In this document: positions 1-11,929 of the stretch, in pieces
Layout of the letters: every line of letters begins with the position of its first letter
Position numbering within the stretch: position 1 is the first letter of the stretch
The notes under the pieces: generated by a model
Database searches by the model: none
What the model was told of the DNA's origin: nothing
The model's input: only the letters and a program-made list of their open reading frames with translations
Source of the DNA: Gnetum montanum
Lineage: Eukaryota; Streptophyta; Gnetopsida; Gnetales; Gnetaceae
DNA length: 64,000 nt
Assembly (NCBI GenBank): GCA_015680685.1
Contig: MNCI01013693.1
Coordinates: forward strand, 52,315-116,314
Direction: 5' to 3'
Program-made: the position numbers and the translations under genes

Positions 1-200
1 CCTACTGCAGCCACATGGAAAATATTTTATCTCTAGACTGATCAATCTGCCAGAGTTTCCCTACTATTTACCTAGGATGAGGAAACAAGGGAGAGCCGCC
101 TCTTATTTATAGATATGACGGTGCACTGTGATATCGTGTATGTGATATCGTAGGGGAGGATGCAATATTGCGGCCCATGCGATATCGCATCCCATCAACA
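1..200 (-). mobile_element. gypsy LTR fragment
   Basis: The segment reads as the U3 end of a gypsy LTR in minus orientation. On the minus strand a TATA-like CTATAAATAAGAGG (about 105-118) has several GATATCG-type motifs upstream of it, at about 130-195. This is the same arrangement as in the full LTRs later in the window. The fragment stops near CATCA at about 199, where LINE-derived sequence begins. Its left part runs off the window, so the owning element is unknown. Confidence 0.45.
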
Positions 201-207
201 ACCATTC

Positions 208-900
208 CTACATTTCATTAATAAAGATACCAACAAGAGTTAAAGAAATTGAACAACCTTTCTTAACTCCAATTTTTCTTTCAAATTGAAATTTTTTCTC
301 TAAATTGTTGTCTATAATTTCAATAACCACTTCCTCATAGAATCTTTGAATTGCTACAATCAAATCAGAAGGAAGGCTAATTTTATGTAGGCACAACCCT
401 AGTTTTGTACATATCACTAAATCATATGCTTTTGTAAAATTAATAAAAAAGAAAAAAAATTATTAGGAATTGTTGCAAACTCCATATAATATATAAGAGT
501 AACTAAGTAATCAATAGTAGAATGATTTTTTTTGAACCCTGCTTGACATCTTACCCTAACTTGGTTACCTTCAACTTAAGAACTAATTCTCTTTTCTAGT
601 AGAGTGCCTACCAACTTAGTAAAAGTATTATTCATAACAATCATTTGATAATTGTTCAAATTATTTTTATCCCTCATTTTATATAACAATATAGCTTTAA
701 TAATTTTCTAATATTGATTTAATCCTTTCTCCATTGCTAAATTTAATTTGTGTCAAATTTCTCTATGAGTAGAAAATCCTATCCACTATGAATTATCTCA
801 AATCTATAGCTTTGCCAAATACTAGCTTTTTAATACCCTCTATGACTTCCTCAAGAGCAAGTTGGTTATTAGTTGTTAAGCTTTCATTTTGTTAGGTATC
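208..900 (-). pseudogene. LINE reverse transcriptase relic
   Basis: Minus-strand conceptual translation gives the N-terminal half of a LINE (non-LTR) reverse transcriptase across several frames. In order there are an EVIEGIKKL-type block before RT, a NNYQMI stretch followed by TKLVGTLLEKRI, the QAGFKKNHSTIDYLVTL motif, FINFTKAYDLV (the first catalytic Asp region), then RFYEEVV and GVKKGCSISLTLVGIF. The last matches the conserved G-x-KQGCPLSP region of LINE RTs. The final 69 residues (208-417) are open and the rest has stops and frameshifts. No endonuclease or 3' tail is visible. It cannot encode an active enzyme. Confidence 0.75.
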
Positions 901-1310
901 TTTCTAAATTGCAACATATATACATTGCTAATTAATTAAAATGAATAATGAATTTTTTTTTGAATTCAAGTTCTAGATGGTTTAATTTAGGATATTGCTA
1001 CTACCCTCTCCATTAATACTCTATTCTTTTCCTTTTTCCTCTCTTTTATCTTCTATGTTTCTATTCCCTATTATTTTTCCATCATTTTTGTCTCTTCTTT
1101 TACTAGTTTTCTTTAGATGTTTTATCTATATAGTAGGTTAGAGAAGGAAAAGAGAATATAGTATGTTTAGAGTTATTTAGGGTTTTTTTCTAGTTGTATT
1201 ATGTTAATAGTGAGACTTGTGAAATGCTTGTTGGTCCCTTAAGGTTGTGTATGTGTGTTTTCTTGTTGTTGTTAGAGATGGTAGTGAAACAAGGTTCGTC
1301 TTTATTTCTA
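901..1310. other. AT-rich stretch, nothing recognised
   Basis: I see no coding trace, terminal repeat or RNA gene here. It is pyrimidine-rich (CTTTTCC/TCTCTTTTA runs at about 1020-1110), followed by purine-rich sequence. Confidence 0.5.
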
Positions 1311-1339
1311 CAGTAGATCAGTTACACTTCAAATTTTAG

Positions 1340-1790
1340 GCAAAAACTTAACCATGACTAGAAGCATGAGTGATGGCTCACTCATGGGATTGCAGGCCAT
1401 GAGTTGTGATGGATGTATGGTCAATGACCATGAGTTGTGGTCAACTCATGATTTACCTTGAATCTGTGCACAAGGACCACGAGCCATGGCTTGGTCATGG
1501 AATATTGACCACAAGTTATGGGATGGTCATGGTGACTTGACCATGCATTTTGGTTAGGCCATGGCTAATATAAAAAATGTTAATTTTTTTCCTCTAGGCT
1601 CCTCTAGATTTTGGTTAATCCCATAAGTTATGGTTGACTTGTGATATAACACCATAACTCATAATGATGTTCTAGTTTTCTAATATAAATACCTTTTTTC
1701 TTTGAAATACCATGACTTTTGGTCAAGTCGTGATGGAATTCTATGTAAAGGATAAGTCATAGTAAACTCATGGTTACACAAGGACATCAA
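1340..1790. repeat. cluster of CATGAGTTG/CAACTCATG motifs
   Basis: Variants of CATGAGTTGTGG, GACCATGAG, GGTCATGG and their complements CAACTCATG and CCATGGC occur many times in both orientations within about 450 bases. Examples are near 1371, 1398, 1428, 1443, 1484, 1530, 1555 and 1625-1770. Neighbouring copies could form imperfect hairpins. The layout resembles the motif clusters in LTR U3 regions elsewhere in the window. This may be a solo LTR or LTR remnant, but I could not define its ends. Confidence 0.5.
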
Positions 1791-1929
1791 AATCCACCTA
1801 GAAATGATAAATTAAGTTTGAATAGTATTTCATAAGGAAAGGGTGAAGGTGATGATCTAACAGTGATAAGGTCAGCCCAAATGACTTAGCATTAGAGGCA
1901 TTTATAACACTCCATGTGCTAAAATGAAT

Positions 1930-2724
1930 TTCAGCCAAACTCTCTCCCTCTTAAGCTCCAATGGGTTCTTGGATGATCAATAAATTCATCATTGATCTTG
2001 GAATGGCTATAAATCTATAAGAAAAAAAATACTTCAACAAACTAGAAGAAATAATGGAGATTGATCTCCAATAAGAACTTCTTGTTTCTTCTCTTGAACG
2101 ATAATTAAATGATATCAAATTGAAACAATGCTGAAATTGATGAAATAATGAGATATTAAAATGCAAATAAAATATATGAAATAATGAGATATTAAACAAT
2201 GGTATGAAGGCAAACTCTTCTTCACTTGCTTCAAGCTTCAATATTATATCAATGGAGTTTTTCTTGGAATGCTACTTTGGTATTTGCTTGAAGTTTGAGG
2301 AGAGCTCATAAATGAAATAAATAGAAAAGTTAGGAGATGCTTAATAACACACTTAATTCTAATATGTTTATAAATGGCCCTACATAATCACAACTAAATC
2401 TCAAGAAAATGAGACTTGTTGTCCCAACTCATGAGGATGTACCAGCTATGTACTTCATGTAGTTCCAACACATGGGGATAGGCTACATGGGACATTGGAT
2501 GATGCCAAGTTTCAAATGCTTATTTAACTTCACTTTGGATTTTCCTTCCATCTCATTTTGAACTATAGAATTGTGTCACATGATACATTACATGTAGACA
2601 TGGAGACATGGACCTCCACATACTACATCACTCGTTATAGAAAAATGGAAAATAAATCTTTTACAATGACATGAAAAATAAAAATGAAATGAGAAAAGCA
2701 CACATTAGACTATAAATATTATCA
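1930..2724 (-). mobile_element. probable 3' LTR of copia fragment CP0
   Basis: On the minus strand the RNase H relic is followed by a purine tract (AAAGGAGGAAA, 2725-2735), a plausible polypurine tract. The next bases start with TG and read TGATAATATTTATAG from 2724 downward, which fits an LTR start. The far LTR end at about 1930 is a guess from a change in texture. No second LTR copy is in the window, so the assignment rests on position only. Confidence 0.35.
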
Positions 2725-2735
2725 TTTCCTCCTTT

Positions 2736-3790
2736 AAACTAAGATGGACTTTAATTTTATTTATATAATCTTCAAAAGTAGAGTCTTAATTTTGTGGGAT
2801 TGCAACCTTTTGATATGAAGATAAACTAGTTGGTCTTCACTTCTAATGAACTTTGAAGAAATTATGCCTTCTTAAAATTTCTCTTTAATGAAATAAAATT
2901 TAGTTTCAATTTTCTTTGATTTCCTATGAAGAGTATGCTCATTAGAGAGCATTATGATTGATGTATTATCATAAAATCTGTTATGGGCTTCTAAATATGA
3001 AATTCAGCTCCTAAAACAATTTTTTCAATCATAAGACAAATTGGACACAATCATTCATTATCACATATTCAACTTCAGCACTTGACTTCTTTACTTCTTT
3101 GATTTCCAATAAATTGGATTATTATCATGGAAGATAATTGAACCACTAATGGATTTTCTATCCTCCACATTACCACCCTAATCAAAATCACTAAAAGTAA
3201 TAAAATTTTCATCTCCTTTTGTAAAATATAAACCAAATTTAAAGATCCCAACTAGATACCTTAGGAGATGCTTCAAGGCATCGATGTGACTTTGCCTTGA
3301 TTTAACTATAAATCTACTTACTTATGAGGTAGCATATTCAATATAAATTCTTGTGTGTTAAGGAACCCTTAAGAAGCTAATGATAATTCTATAATATGGG
3401 GCATCAATAAGAGGGGATGCATCATTTTTCAAAATCTTAACACTGAAAGAAAGAGAAGTACTTAAAGCCTTTGCATCCTTCATCTCATATCTTTCCAACA
3501 TGCTTTGGAAAAATGTTCTTTGATGGAGATCAATTAATCTATAAATCCTTTGATCCACTTAAATCCCTAGGAAATAATTAACCTACTCAAGATCCTTCAT
3601 TTCAAGTTCATCTTTCATGGCTCTCCTGAATTCTTCGACAAGCTCATCATTAGAGGTAATAAAAATAGTTTCATCAACATACAATGAAATAATGATGAAA
3701 TGTAAGCTAGTGAATTTTTAATAAAGTGTAGGCTTAGCTAAGGATAACATGTATTCTTTCCCATTCTTACAACTTTTGCCATTGTGAAGG
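2736..3790 (-). pseudogene. Ty1/copia RT-RNase H relic (CP0)
   Basis: Minus-strand translation gives the C-terminal half of a copia polyprotein. The segment IIISLYVDETIF carries the RT catalytic motif, with the usual YVDD changed to YVDE. It is followed by FRRAMKDELEMKDLE and YFLGI, and by an open 66-residue piece (3358-3558) typical of the copia RT end. RNase H follows, with VEDRKSISGSIIF, NNPIYWKSKK, a broken SSAEVEYV motif, and HRKSKKIETKFYFI near the end. Stops and frameshifts are frequent. The 5' part (gag, protease, integrase, early RT) is absent, so this is a 3' fragment ending at about 3790. Confidence 0.8.
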
Positions 3791-3959
3791 ATATTTGTTT
3801 AATGTTTATTCTTTTCTACTTGATAAAAAAGAATTTGAAGAAAAGAAAAATTGTATTAAAATTAAAGATGCAAAAAAATAGAAAGTTTAAGATATGAAAA
3901 ATCCATTTAATGTCAATGATAATAATAATAAAATTCAAACAAAAAATACTAAGATAAAA

Positions 3960-4446
3960 TGTTAGATCGTAATTTGTACATTGTCTTAATTCATAAGTCA
4001 TGGTTTTTATCTTAAGTCAATCAAGTTGTAAAAGTATGTTACAATTCGTAAAGTATTTATTTATGAATCAATTCTTATAATTCACAAGATATTCATGAGA
4101 TCAATTACTATTACAAATCATAACCATTGAGTTGGTTATAATGTTGTGTTACAAATCATAATGAAGTGTTGCATTAGTTATGATGAGTCATAAGCTTTCG
4201 TCAAGTTAAAGGTTTGGCCACTACAAAGTTAGTGTGTGTAGTAGTAGAGAAAGATGAAATACAAGTACATTTGTTCATAATTAAGAAACAAACTATTACA
4301 ATGAAAAATTCTAAGAATACGAAATTGCAAAAGGAAGTTATCTGAAAAAGAAAAAATTGTTGAATGTAAAATCACTTTATTAAAGGTTATGACATATTAC
4401 GAAGTCCTATAAAGTATTTCCAAATAATACTGCATTAACTTTAACA
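3960..4446 (+). mobile_element. 5' LTR of CP1
   Basis: It starts TGTTAGAT and ends TTAACTTTAACA just before the primer site, matching the copy at 20861-21290 along its length with many substitutions. It contains repeated short blocks such as GTTACAA-TCATAA and TTATGATGAGTCATAA, so near-palindromic TTATGA/TCATAA motifs recur. It is longer than the 3' copy, so small indels have accumulated. Confidence 0.85.
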
Positions 4447-4457
4447 TGCTATCAAAG
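4447..4457 (+). other. CP1 primer binding site
   Basis: TGCTATCAAAG directly follows the 5' LTR. It resembles TGGTATCAGAG, the usual copia site complementary to initiator tRNA-Met, with two substitutions. Confidence 0.6.
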
Positions 4458-4489
4458 TGATGAGAAGACATGAGATCGAGTAATGAGTA

Positions 4490-5530
4490 AGAATCTATGA
4501 AGAAGAAAACAAATGAGAATGTTGAAGACATGACCAATTCCCTATATAATATGATGCTAAAAGAAGAAGAAGATAAGAATTTCCTGAGATCATTAATGAA
4601 CAAGATTGTAGTTACATACTCGCAAAGGTTTACAATGAAAACTATAAGTCTTGAACATAAATAATGATGATCATCCTTCAAGCCAATAGACTCTAACATA
4701 TTATTTCATGTATTAACTTTAGACTTGAAAATGAATGAAAAAGAGATCAAAATAACATGGCCTTAAGCATTCTCTATACCAATATCTCTAATAAAGTATC
4801 TCATCTAGTGTATGATATGAACATAGCTGCAAAGATTTGGGAGTATTTATATTAGATGTTTGGATCCTTAGACCAAGAAAAGAAAGACTATCTCTTCTTA
4901 AAATTACAAACTATGAAGATGAATATAGAGTAGAAATTAAGAGATTTTCTCAAAAATTTCAAGGTGGTTATATTAAAAGTCAAATGTGAAAATGAGTAAG
5001 TATCTAATGAAGAAAGAGTTAGTTACCTTCTACAAGCACTTCTAGATAATTTTAAAGGATTTATACAAGCACTTGATACACTAGGAGAAAGGCTAGACTT
5101 TCCAACATTAATAGGTCGATTGCAATTGCAAGAAACAAAGATGGAATTACAACAGAAATCAGAAAATTTAGAATAAGTTATGTATACCCAAATAAATAAG
5201 CAAGGAAGGTAATGGTCATAGCATCGATGTTATGACAATAAAAAAAATTTGAGATTTAAAAATCAAAAGAATCAACAATCGACTTGTTATATTAGTGGAA
5301 AAAGAGGACATGTACTCAAAGATTGTTGGTTCAATCTTAAGAACCCAAGATCATGTATTATTCAACAAAGAATTATTAGAGAGAACATGGCTCAACAAAG
5401 GTAAAACAAAAATAGCAATAAAAATAAAAATAATTATCACAAAAATAAAGAAAACTTGCTAAGAGATGAAGTGGTCTTAATTATTAAGGATAATACATGT
5501 CAAGAGAAACTATCGAAGGTTGACCAAAAT
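4490..5530 (+). pseudogene. CP1 gag relic
   Basis: Plus-strand translation over shifting frames gives a copia gag. There are blocks such as NKVSHLVYDMNIAAKIWEYL, ERVSYLLQALLDNFKGFIQAL and LIGRLQLQETKMELQQ, typical of the copia gag (UBN2-like) domain. A nucleocapsid knuckle follows at 5285-5326, reading CYISGKRGHVLKDC. The second metal-binding Cys of the CX2CX4HX4C pattern is Ser. Several in-frame stops interrupt it. The frame is then cut by the solo LTR at 5531, with protease resuming at about 16343. Confidence 0.75.
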
Positions 5531-5909
5531 TGATTAGCACCAAAGCTATCTCAACACTCTAGCATACAAGTCACAAGTGCCAACACACGATAAGATTGTA
5601 ATCCATGGATGGAGAATGTAACTATGCTAATAATTACTATTAAGTTCGGGATCATTGCCTTCCCACTTTGACCTAGTGAAGTTCAAGTGTATGGTTTAGC
5701 TCTTAGCGAGGAATATGATTAACTGATGTTGTAAGGCCTATTTTACTACTAAGTGTAGGCATAATGAAAATGAAATTAAGTGCTACGTCTACATAATGAT
5801 AGGAATGTAAACCTATTCTAGCCTATAACAATAAGCATCTGTTCCTGGCTTACCAGACATGTCTTAGACTCATGTAACTACTACTGGGATTACCAAGTGA
5901 GTTCACTAC
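5531..5909 (-). mobile_element. left half of a split solo gypsy LTR
   Basis: The sequence starts TGATTAG after AAAAT (5526-5530). It runs through blocks shared with the minus-oriented LTRs at 26709, 35072 and 58881: a tract like CATTGCCTTCCCAC, one like TAGGACAATAAG, and CTACTGGGATTACCAAG. GY1 interrupts it at 5910. The other half resumes at 15844 after GY1's target duplication. No internal gypsy domains belong to it, so it is a solo LTR produced by recombination. Confidence 0.65.
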
Positions 5910-6755
5910 TGATGAGCCACAATATTGGGTACACAATATCAACTACATGATATCAGAGCCTTCCAAGCAATATCAGGCATCCAATATCGGGCCCTATCTT
6001 GTCACCTATAAATAAGAGTGAGCGCACTTGGTTTGAGTAGTATTTTTTGTTGTGTAGTTTGTTAATTAGTCTTAGGTCCGTACCCAAACTCTTGCTTTTT
6101 CTCCCTCTCAGAGTTAGAATTATTTTTACATGCCTATAGTAGGAGTCATAAAGTGAACAGATCCTCATTCGAGCATTATGTACCTTAGCACACCTTGTGT
6201 ACGGCAATAAAGATAAACTTTGTGATAAACCTTGCAACATCTAGAATAGATTAATTAATGTTAATTTTAGTTATTTAATGCTTTCCTTAGTTAATTAATG
6301 TTCTCTCTCTCACCCTATAACTCTCATAAGTAAGCACACTCAATACGATTACTTCGAGCATGTGTGTAATGCTTGGTAACCCAGTAACGATTAGCATTTG
6401 GTAATCCTAGCAATGTTGCACTAGTTCAAGATGTGTACGGAAACTGAGAATGGATGCTAGTGTTAGGACTAGTTAAAGCATAGTTGACTAGTTAAATTAA
6501 ATCAGTTACTTAGTTATCTCTCTCCTCCCTTTGTAGCACTAGGCCATAAAACATAAAAATATATAAAAATCATATACCTCAAGTTTACTTAACCATACAA
6601 TCATGCTATACAAGTAAGCTTGGGAAGACAATAATTCACTAACCTATCCTTGTTCCACAAAAGCACATAAGCACTTAGTTCTTGTAATTCAACTGGATCG
6701 TGTGTGGACACTTATATTCGTATGGTTGAGCATAGGGATACCTCGCTACTCATCA
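5910..6755 (+). mobile_element. 5' LTR of GY1
   Basis: It starts TGATGAGCC and ends ACTCATCA, so the termini are short inverted repeats. U3 is very short: four or five GATATC-type motifs (about 5925-5990) lead to a TATA box CTATAAATAAGAG (about 6006-6018). An AATAAA signal follows near 6206. It matches the 3' copy at 15023-15843 along its length with scattered substitutions and small indels. TATA lies about 100 bases from the LTR start, so R-U5 makes up most of the LTR. Confidence 0.93.
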
Positions 6756-6756
6756 T

Positions 6757-6774
6757 TGGCATCGTTGCCAGGGA
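6757..6774 (+). other. GY1 primer binding site (tRNA-Asp type)
   Basis: TGGCATCGTTGCCAGGGA begins one base after the 5' LTR. It matches TGGCGCCGTTGCCGGGGA, the complement of the 3' end of plant tRNA-Asp, with few changes. This primer type is known from Athila-group elements. The tRNA sequence is quoted from memory. Confidence 0.85.
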
Positions 6775-7300
6775 CTTTATTGTTTGTGCACTAATTAGTA
6801 CTTAGGAAATCTTTCTCATTATTGGAACGAACCCTTAGGGTTGGTTACAAGGAAAAAATAATAATATATAATACATTGCACAATGAATAGAAAATCATGT
6901 CTCCTTCATCATATGAAAGTGTTTCACCACCTAGGTCTGATACAAGGAACAATCAAAGGCATAGTACACATAATAATTTTCCAGTCCCTCAATAGTTTCA
7001 CGTGGTATACATTCATCTTGATGAGTATATACCAAACTTTACCTTTATCCTCCACCAAGATGAATAGCTACATTGGCGTGATTTAGAAGGTAACATAGTA
7101 TTACCTCCCGATTGCTTTGTTCTAGACATGCTTCTTCATGATCTCACATGAATTGGTATGTAGCACTTATAGGCAGAGTACATTGTGCATGATCATGACT
7201 CGAGAGAGTATCAACCCACAGAGGCACAACATTAAAGGGATTTACAACAAGAGAGACGTTATAATCCATGAAGGGAAAGTTTTCGTAGAATTTCCCACAT
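6775..7300 (+). other. GY1 leader, noncoding
   Basis: This is the untranslated leader between the primer site and gag. I see no domain in it. The gag start codon is uncertain because stops have accumulated. Confidence 0.5.
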
Positions 7301-9470
7301 GTCCTAAGTGAAAATGATGGTGGTGAACCTGCCTCAGGAAATCACACACACAATGATGTTCCTCCCGTTGACTTCAGTCAAGGATTTGTGTATCATAATC
7401 TTCACTCAACTATCCATAACTCAAATTCTAGTACCAACAGACACAAAGGGTCTAAAAAAGGAACACGAACACATGATAAAGATGGACATTCTGATCGTAA
7501 CCATGATCAAGGCCATGACCATCAAAGAGAAGGTAACAGGCACCATCATGGTGATAGTCCTCCTTCTTCTCCACCTTCATCATCTCCTTCACCCTCTCCT
7601 TCAAGATCTAGACGCAGTCACAAAGAAAAAGACCATGAGGATAAGGGTAGGCAAAATGGGATTCATAGATGAAACAATCAGGAAAGGGGACGAGGGCACT
7701 CTAGAGAATCATAGCACGAAAGAAGGGAGAGTAGGGAACAACATGGGCATCATAGACACCACAGAAGGGATGATCATGATGAACCCCTACTCGCTACTCG
7801 AAGTATGCTAGACATAACTGAGGCTATTAGAATCCTAGCAAGGCACCAAAAAGATGGTAGGATCAAGAGATTAAACATGAACAACATCCCACGATTTGAA
7901 GGGGGATACAACGATGATCCTCAAAATCATCTACAATCATTCCATGATGCATGTGCCTTACAAAACATAGAAAACAAATGGCAAAAAATAAAGTTGTTCC
8001 CATGAACACTAGTAAAAGAAGTGGAAAGCTAGTACCAATCCTTAAAACTAAAATTCATTCATAGGCAGGGTACCATGTTAGAATTGTTCAATGATAAGTA
8101 CCAAATGTACTCTCGAGTGTCCAACCTGCAAAAGCAAATCCAACGATGGAAACAAGGAGGGCATGAACCCTTGGATGCTACCATGGGTCAATATTATGCA
8201 CTATTACATCGTTGTCCTAGCCATGGTTATTCACAAAGGGATCAACTACGCCATCTCATAGATGGGCTTAGGCATGAAACGTGAAGAACCCTTGGGACAT
8301 ATGTCCAAGAAAGGCTATATGACCTTCGGATCCATCAAGTAAAAGATTATTGAAGCAATTTGCTAAAGAGGAAGGTGAGCTAAGGAAAAGAGAGAGTGTG
8401 GAGGAATATAACAAAGATTCTTCCCTTTGAAAGAAGGAAGTAAGATTTTGTGAGGATGAAGAAGAGTCACCACTCGAAGAGATGGTGAATAGGAAAACTT
8501 TGCCTATTTAAAACTTGGCATCAAAAGTATCGGCAAAGGTAGACCAAATGTGGGACTCCCTAGATAATAGATTTCAAACCATTCTCAAAATAGTAGAGGA
8601 GTCGAGAGAGTAAGGTAGTGAACAGGAAAAGAGAAAAAAGAGAGAAGTGGAATATGCATGTAACAAGGGTAAGGGCAAATTTTCCATCATTTAAGAGGTT
8701 GTGGATTCAGATACAAACAATGATAGTGGATGTGAGATATGCCAATACGACCATCCTAAGAGATGTTGCCCTGTAATCTCACATTTGTAGGAGTCTGGGG
8801 TGTATGCACTCAACCCATGATTAAATAGAAGGAAAACACCCTAAAGGTTACCTTATCCCCAAGGTAACCCAAGACAGTTCCACCAACCCTTAACGTATTA
8901 TCCAAGTGGAACTCCACCACAACCAACTGAGTCGTATCAATACTAGCAAAATCCACAATCATGGGGAATTCCACCACCACATCAACAGTATCCTTACTGT
9001 CAACCTGACCTGTATGGATATTACATGTAGTAGCCAATCTCTCCACATGACTCTACTAGTCGCGTCACCCCTCAACCTCACTACCAAACACATGAGTATT
9101 ATAGGACTCCTTCTCCTAGGTGTGATGTTCCACAAATATACCATCCTTCTCATCTGGTTGCATCTCTTCCACCCTTAACTCCATTACCACCTACTCCAGC
9201 CATGCAAGGTGAGCTCCCTGCCCAGCTACAGCAACACAATGCTACAAGGGCTATTAATTCTCACCCTACTATTGGTCCAAATAATTGCACAAATAAGAGA
9301 CCTTTCATTAAAACCAATAGTCCAACCAAGTCATTACAGTCACAAGCAGCTAATTCTTCAAACGCCTCATCACCAATTAAAACTTCAAAACTTCCTTCAA
9401 CCCAAAGGCCACATTTAACACATATGGTCATGTTAACTCATGTTGTCACCAATTGGATAAAATCTTATCA
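7301..9470 (+). pseudogene. GY1 gag with zinc knuckle
   Basis: The N-terminal part is rich in His, Arg, Ser and Asp, including a Ser-Pro run. Next comes DEPLLATRS, a motif shared with GY2 and GY3. The gag domain covers about 7805-8400, with RFEGGYNDDPQNHLQSFHDA, KIKLFP, MLELFNDKYQMY and HRCPSHGYSQRDQL, typical of plant gypsy gag. A knuckle CEICQYDHPKRCC at 8731-8769 has Athila-type spacing CX2CX3HX4C. A Pro/Gln/Tyr-rich tail (about 8800-9450) precedes protease. Stops occur at several points, for example after KLFP and after GLRHET. Gag would form the virus-like particle. Confidence 0.8.
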
Positions 9471-10060
9471 TCTCCCTAGGAAATTCTCTAATCCTGGGAA
9501 TCCTCTTATATATCTACAAATCACTGGGAACAAACTATGCAAAGCTTATTTGGATTTAGGTTTCGGTGTCAACTTAATCTCTCAATAAATGTACAAAGCC
9601 TAGAACCTACCTCCATTAAAAAAGAGTAACATTCATTTAGAGTTGGCTGACTAGTTCATCGCTATCCCATTAGGACTAGTGGAGGACATTATCACCACTG
9701 TTTGTGGATGGTCGTATCCATCTGACTTCCTAGTGATTCAAGTGAACAACAGTAAGGGGATCTCCCAATCATAATGGGAAGAGCATGGCTAAGCACAATT
9801 GACATGTGCCTAGGAATTTGTGATCTTTCCCTAGAAATATCAAAGGAAAATACGTTTGGAAATATTGAGAAGAAGAAAGTTCCATGCATTGCATACAGTG
9901 ACACAGGGTGTAATTGCATGCAGAAGTCATGGTTTGCACAATGTTTAACATTGCCTACATGCAATCAGTGTGCACAAGTGACTAATATACAAAGATGCTT
10001 GTATGCAGTAGCCACAAGACTAGAAGAAACCTAGTGGATGATAAGTAATCAAGAGAGCAG
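9471..10060 (+). pseudogene. GY1 aspartic protease
   Basis: After the gag tail, LPRKFSNPGNPLIYLQITG and AYLDLGFGVNLIS mark a retropepsin. The catalytic triplet D-L-G at 9553-9561 is the form common in plant Athila/Tat elements. SYPSDFLVIQV and a broken IIMGRAWLSTIDM (the G-R-P region) follow. Stops at about 9586 and beyond, plus a frame change near 9760, break it. In an intact element it would cut the Gag-Pol polyprotein. Confidence 0.72.
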
Positions 10061-10069
10061 TTCAACTAT

Positions 10070-11848
10070 ATGCATGGAACCAAGGGTTTGACTTGCACTT
10101 ACATCGATAGCATAGACACATTAGAGCAATCCCATCACCAATTTCCAAGTCTTGACATTGAAAATATCAATTGGGGGAAGTTGGAAATCCCTGATAAGTT
10201 TAAGCAAGAGCCCCTTGAGTTAAAACCATTACCCACTAGTATGGAATACACGTTTCTCAAGAATGGAAAACCGGTAATTATTAAAGCTAGGCTTGCTCCT
10301 CAACAAAAAGAGAGATTGCTGAAAGTGATAAGAAAATGGTCGAAATCCTTTGCTTGGTCATATCCCAAATTAACCAAAATAGATCCTATGATATACCAAC
10401 ATAGAATTTACACTGATCCCTCCATGAAGCCTCAATGACAACCACAGAGGCAACTTAACCCAAAGCTTAAGCAAGTGGTTAAAGAAGAAATTGAACAACT
10501 TCTAAAAGTTGGGTTCATATACCCCATTACTAATAGTGAATGGGCTAGTCCCTTAGTTATTGTGCCTAAGAAGGAAGGTAAATGGAGAGTGTGTATAGAT
10601 TTTAGGCAACTGAATATGGTAGCATTCAAAGACCACTTTCCATTGTCATTCATCAACCAAGTCTTAAACACCATTGCAGGCCATTACTACTATCGTTTTC
10701 TAGATGGGTATAGTGGGTACAACCAAATTCAAATAGCCCCAGAAGACCAAGCCAAGACTACATTCACTAGTCCTTGGGAAACATTTGCATACAAAAAAAT
10801 GTCATTTATCTTGTGCAATGTCCCTACAACATTTCAACGATTAGTTCTAAGCATATTCCAGCAATAGATAGGAAATGGTGTGGAAATCTTCATGGACGAC
10901 TTCTCCACTTATGAAGTGAACTTTGATCAAGCCTTGGAAGAGTTAGAGCAAGTACTAAAGAAATGTGTAGAAACCAACTTAAGGCTCAACTAGCAAAAAA
11001 TCCATTTAATGGTCCAAGAAGGCATCATATTAGGGCATAAGATTTCGCAAACAAGGATAGAGGTAGACCCCGAAAAGATTAAAATCATCCAAGAAATCAC
11101 TCGGCAACCTAAAACTGTAAAAGATATCTAGTCATTCCTTAGATACATTGGCTACTATAGATGGTTTATTAAGAATTTTTCAAAGGTTGCAAAACCATTG
11201 GTTGAACTAACGAAAAAGGATGTACCTTTCGAATGGACCAAAGAATGTGAACTAGCTTTCCAAACTTTAAAATAGAAGCTCATAGAAACACCCATTCTAC
11301 AAGCTCAAGACTGGTCCAAACCATTTCACATGATGATTGACGCATCAAACTATGCTTTAGGAGTTGTACTTACACAGTTAGATGACCAAAAACATCCTTA
11401 TTACATCCACTATGCAAGTAGGAGTATTGCTGGTGCACAACTTAACTACACCACAACAGAGAAAGAATTAATGGTTGTAGTGTGTGCACTAGAAAAATTT
11501 AGGCACTATGTCTTGGGCCATAAGGTATTCGTGCATACAGATCATAGTGCAATAAGGTTCCTAATGAATAAACCAAAAATGAACCCTTGCATCATACAAT
11601 GGCTCGTAATCTTACAAGAGTTCGATCTTACAATGATTGATTGTAAAGGCATCGAGAACATAGTTGCTGATCATTTATCTTGGTTGCGATGGGACAACAA
11701 AGAGGATGAATATCCACTCTCTAATCATTTCCTTGATGAACTCCTCTTTTCAGGTGTAGTAACTAATCAATTGACCATGGAAACAAATTGGTATAGTAGC
11801 ATTCTCACCTATCTCCTTACACAACAAACACCAAGGGTTAAACATTAA
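10070..11848 (+). pseudogene. GY1 reverse transcriptase and RNase H
   Basis: The segment shows the full gypsy RT sequence: EEIEQLLKVGFIYPITNSEW, WRVCIDFRQLN, YYYRFLDGYSGYNQI, TTFTSPWETFAYKKMSF, then the active site FMDD (10889-10900) within VEIFMDDFSTY. RNase H follows from about 11280, with MMIDASNYALGVVLTQ, YTTTEKELMVVVCALEKFRHY, FVHTDHSAIRFLMNK and a final ADHLSWLR. Stops interrupt at 10435, 10865, 10990, 11130 and 11274. The longest intact piece, 11330-11848, carries most of RNase H and the connection to integrase. Confidence 0.88.
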
Positions 11849-11929
11849 AAAGAAATAATAGTTTCTTCACCAAGCCAAGTATTTTATGGAGATCAATGGG
11901 CAACTTTATAAAGTATGTCCCAATGGCTT

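Noticed and set aside
1951-2241. 96-codon minus-strand frame
   Set aside because: Lies in a probable LTR; Phe/Ile/Ser-rich without a recognisable domain.
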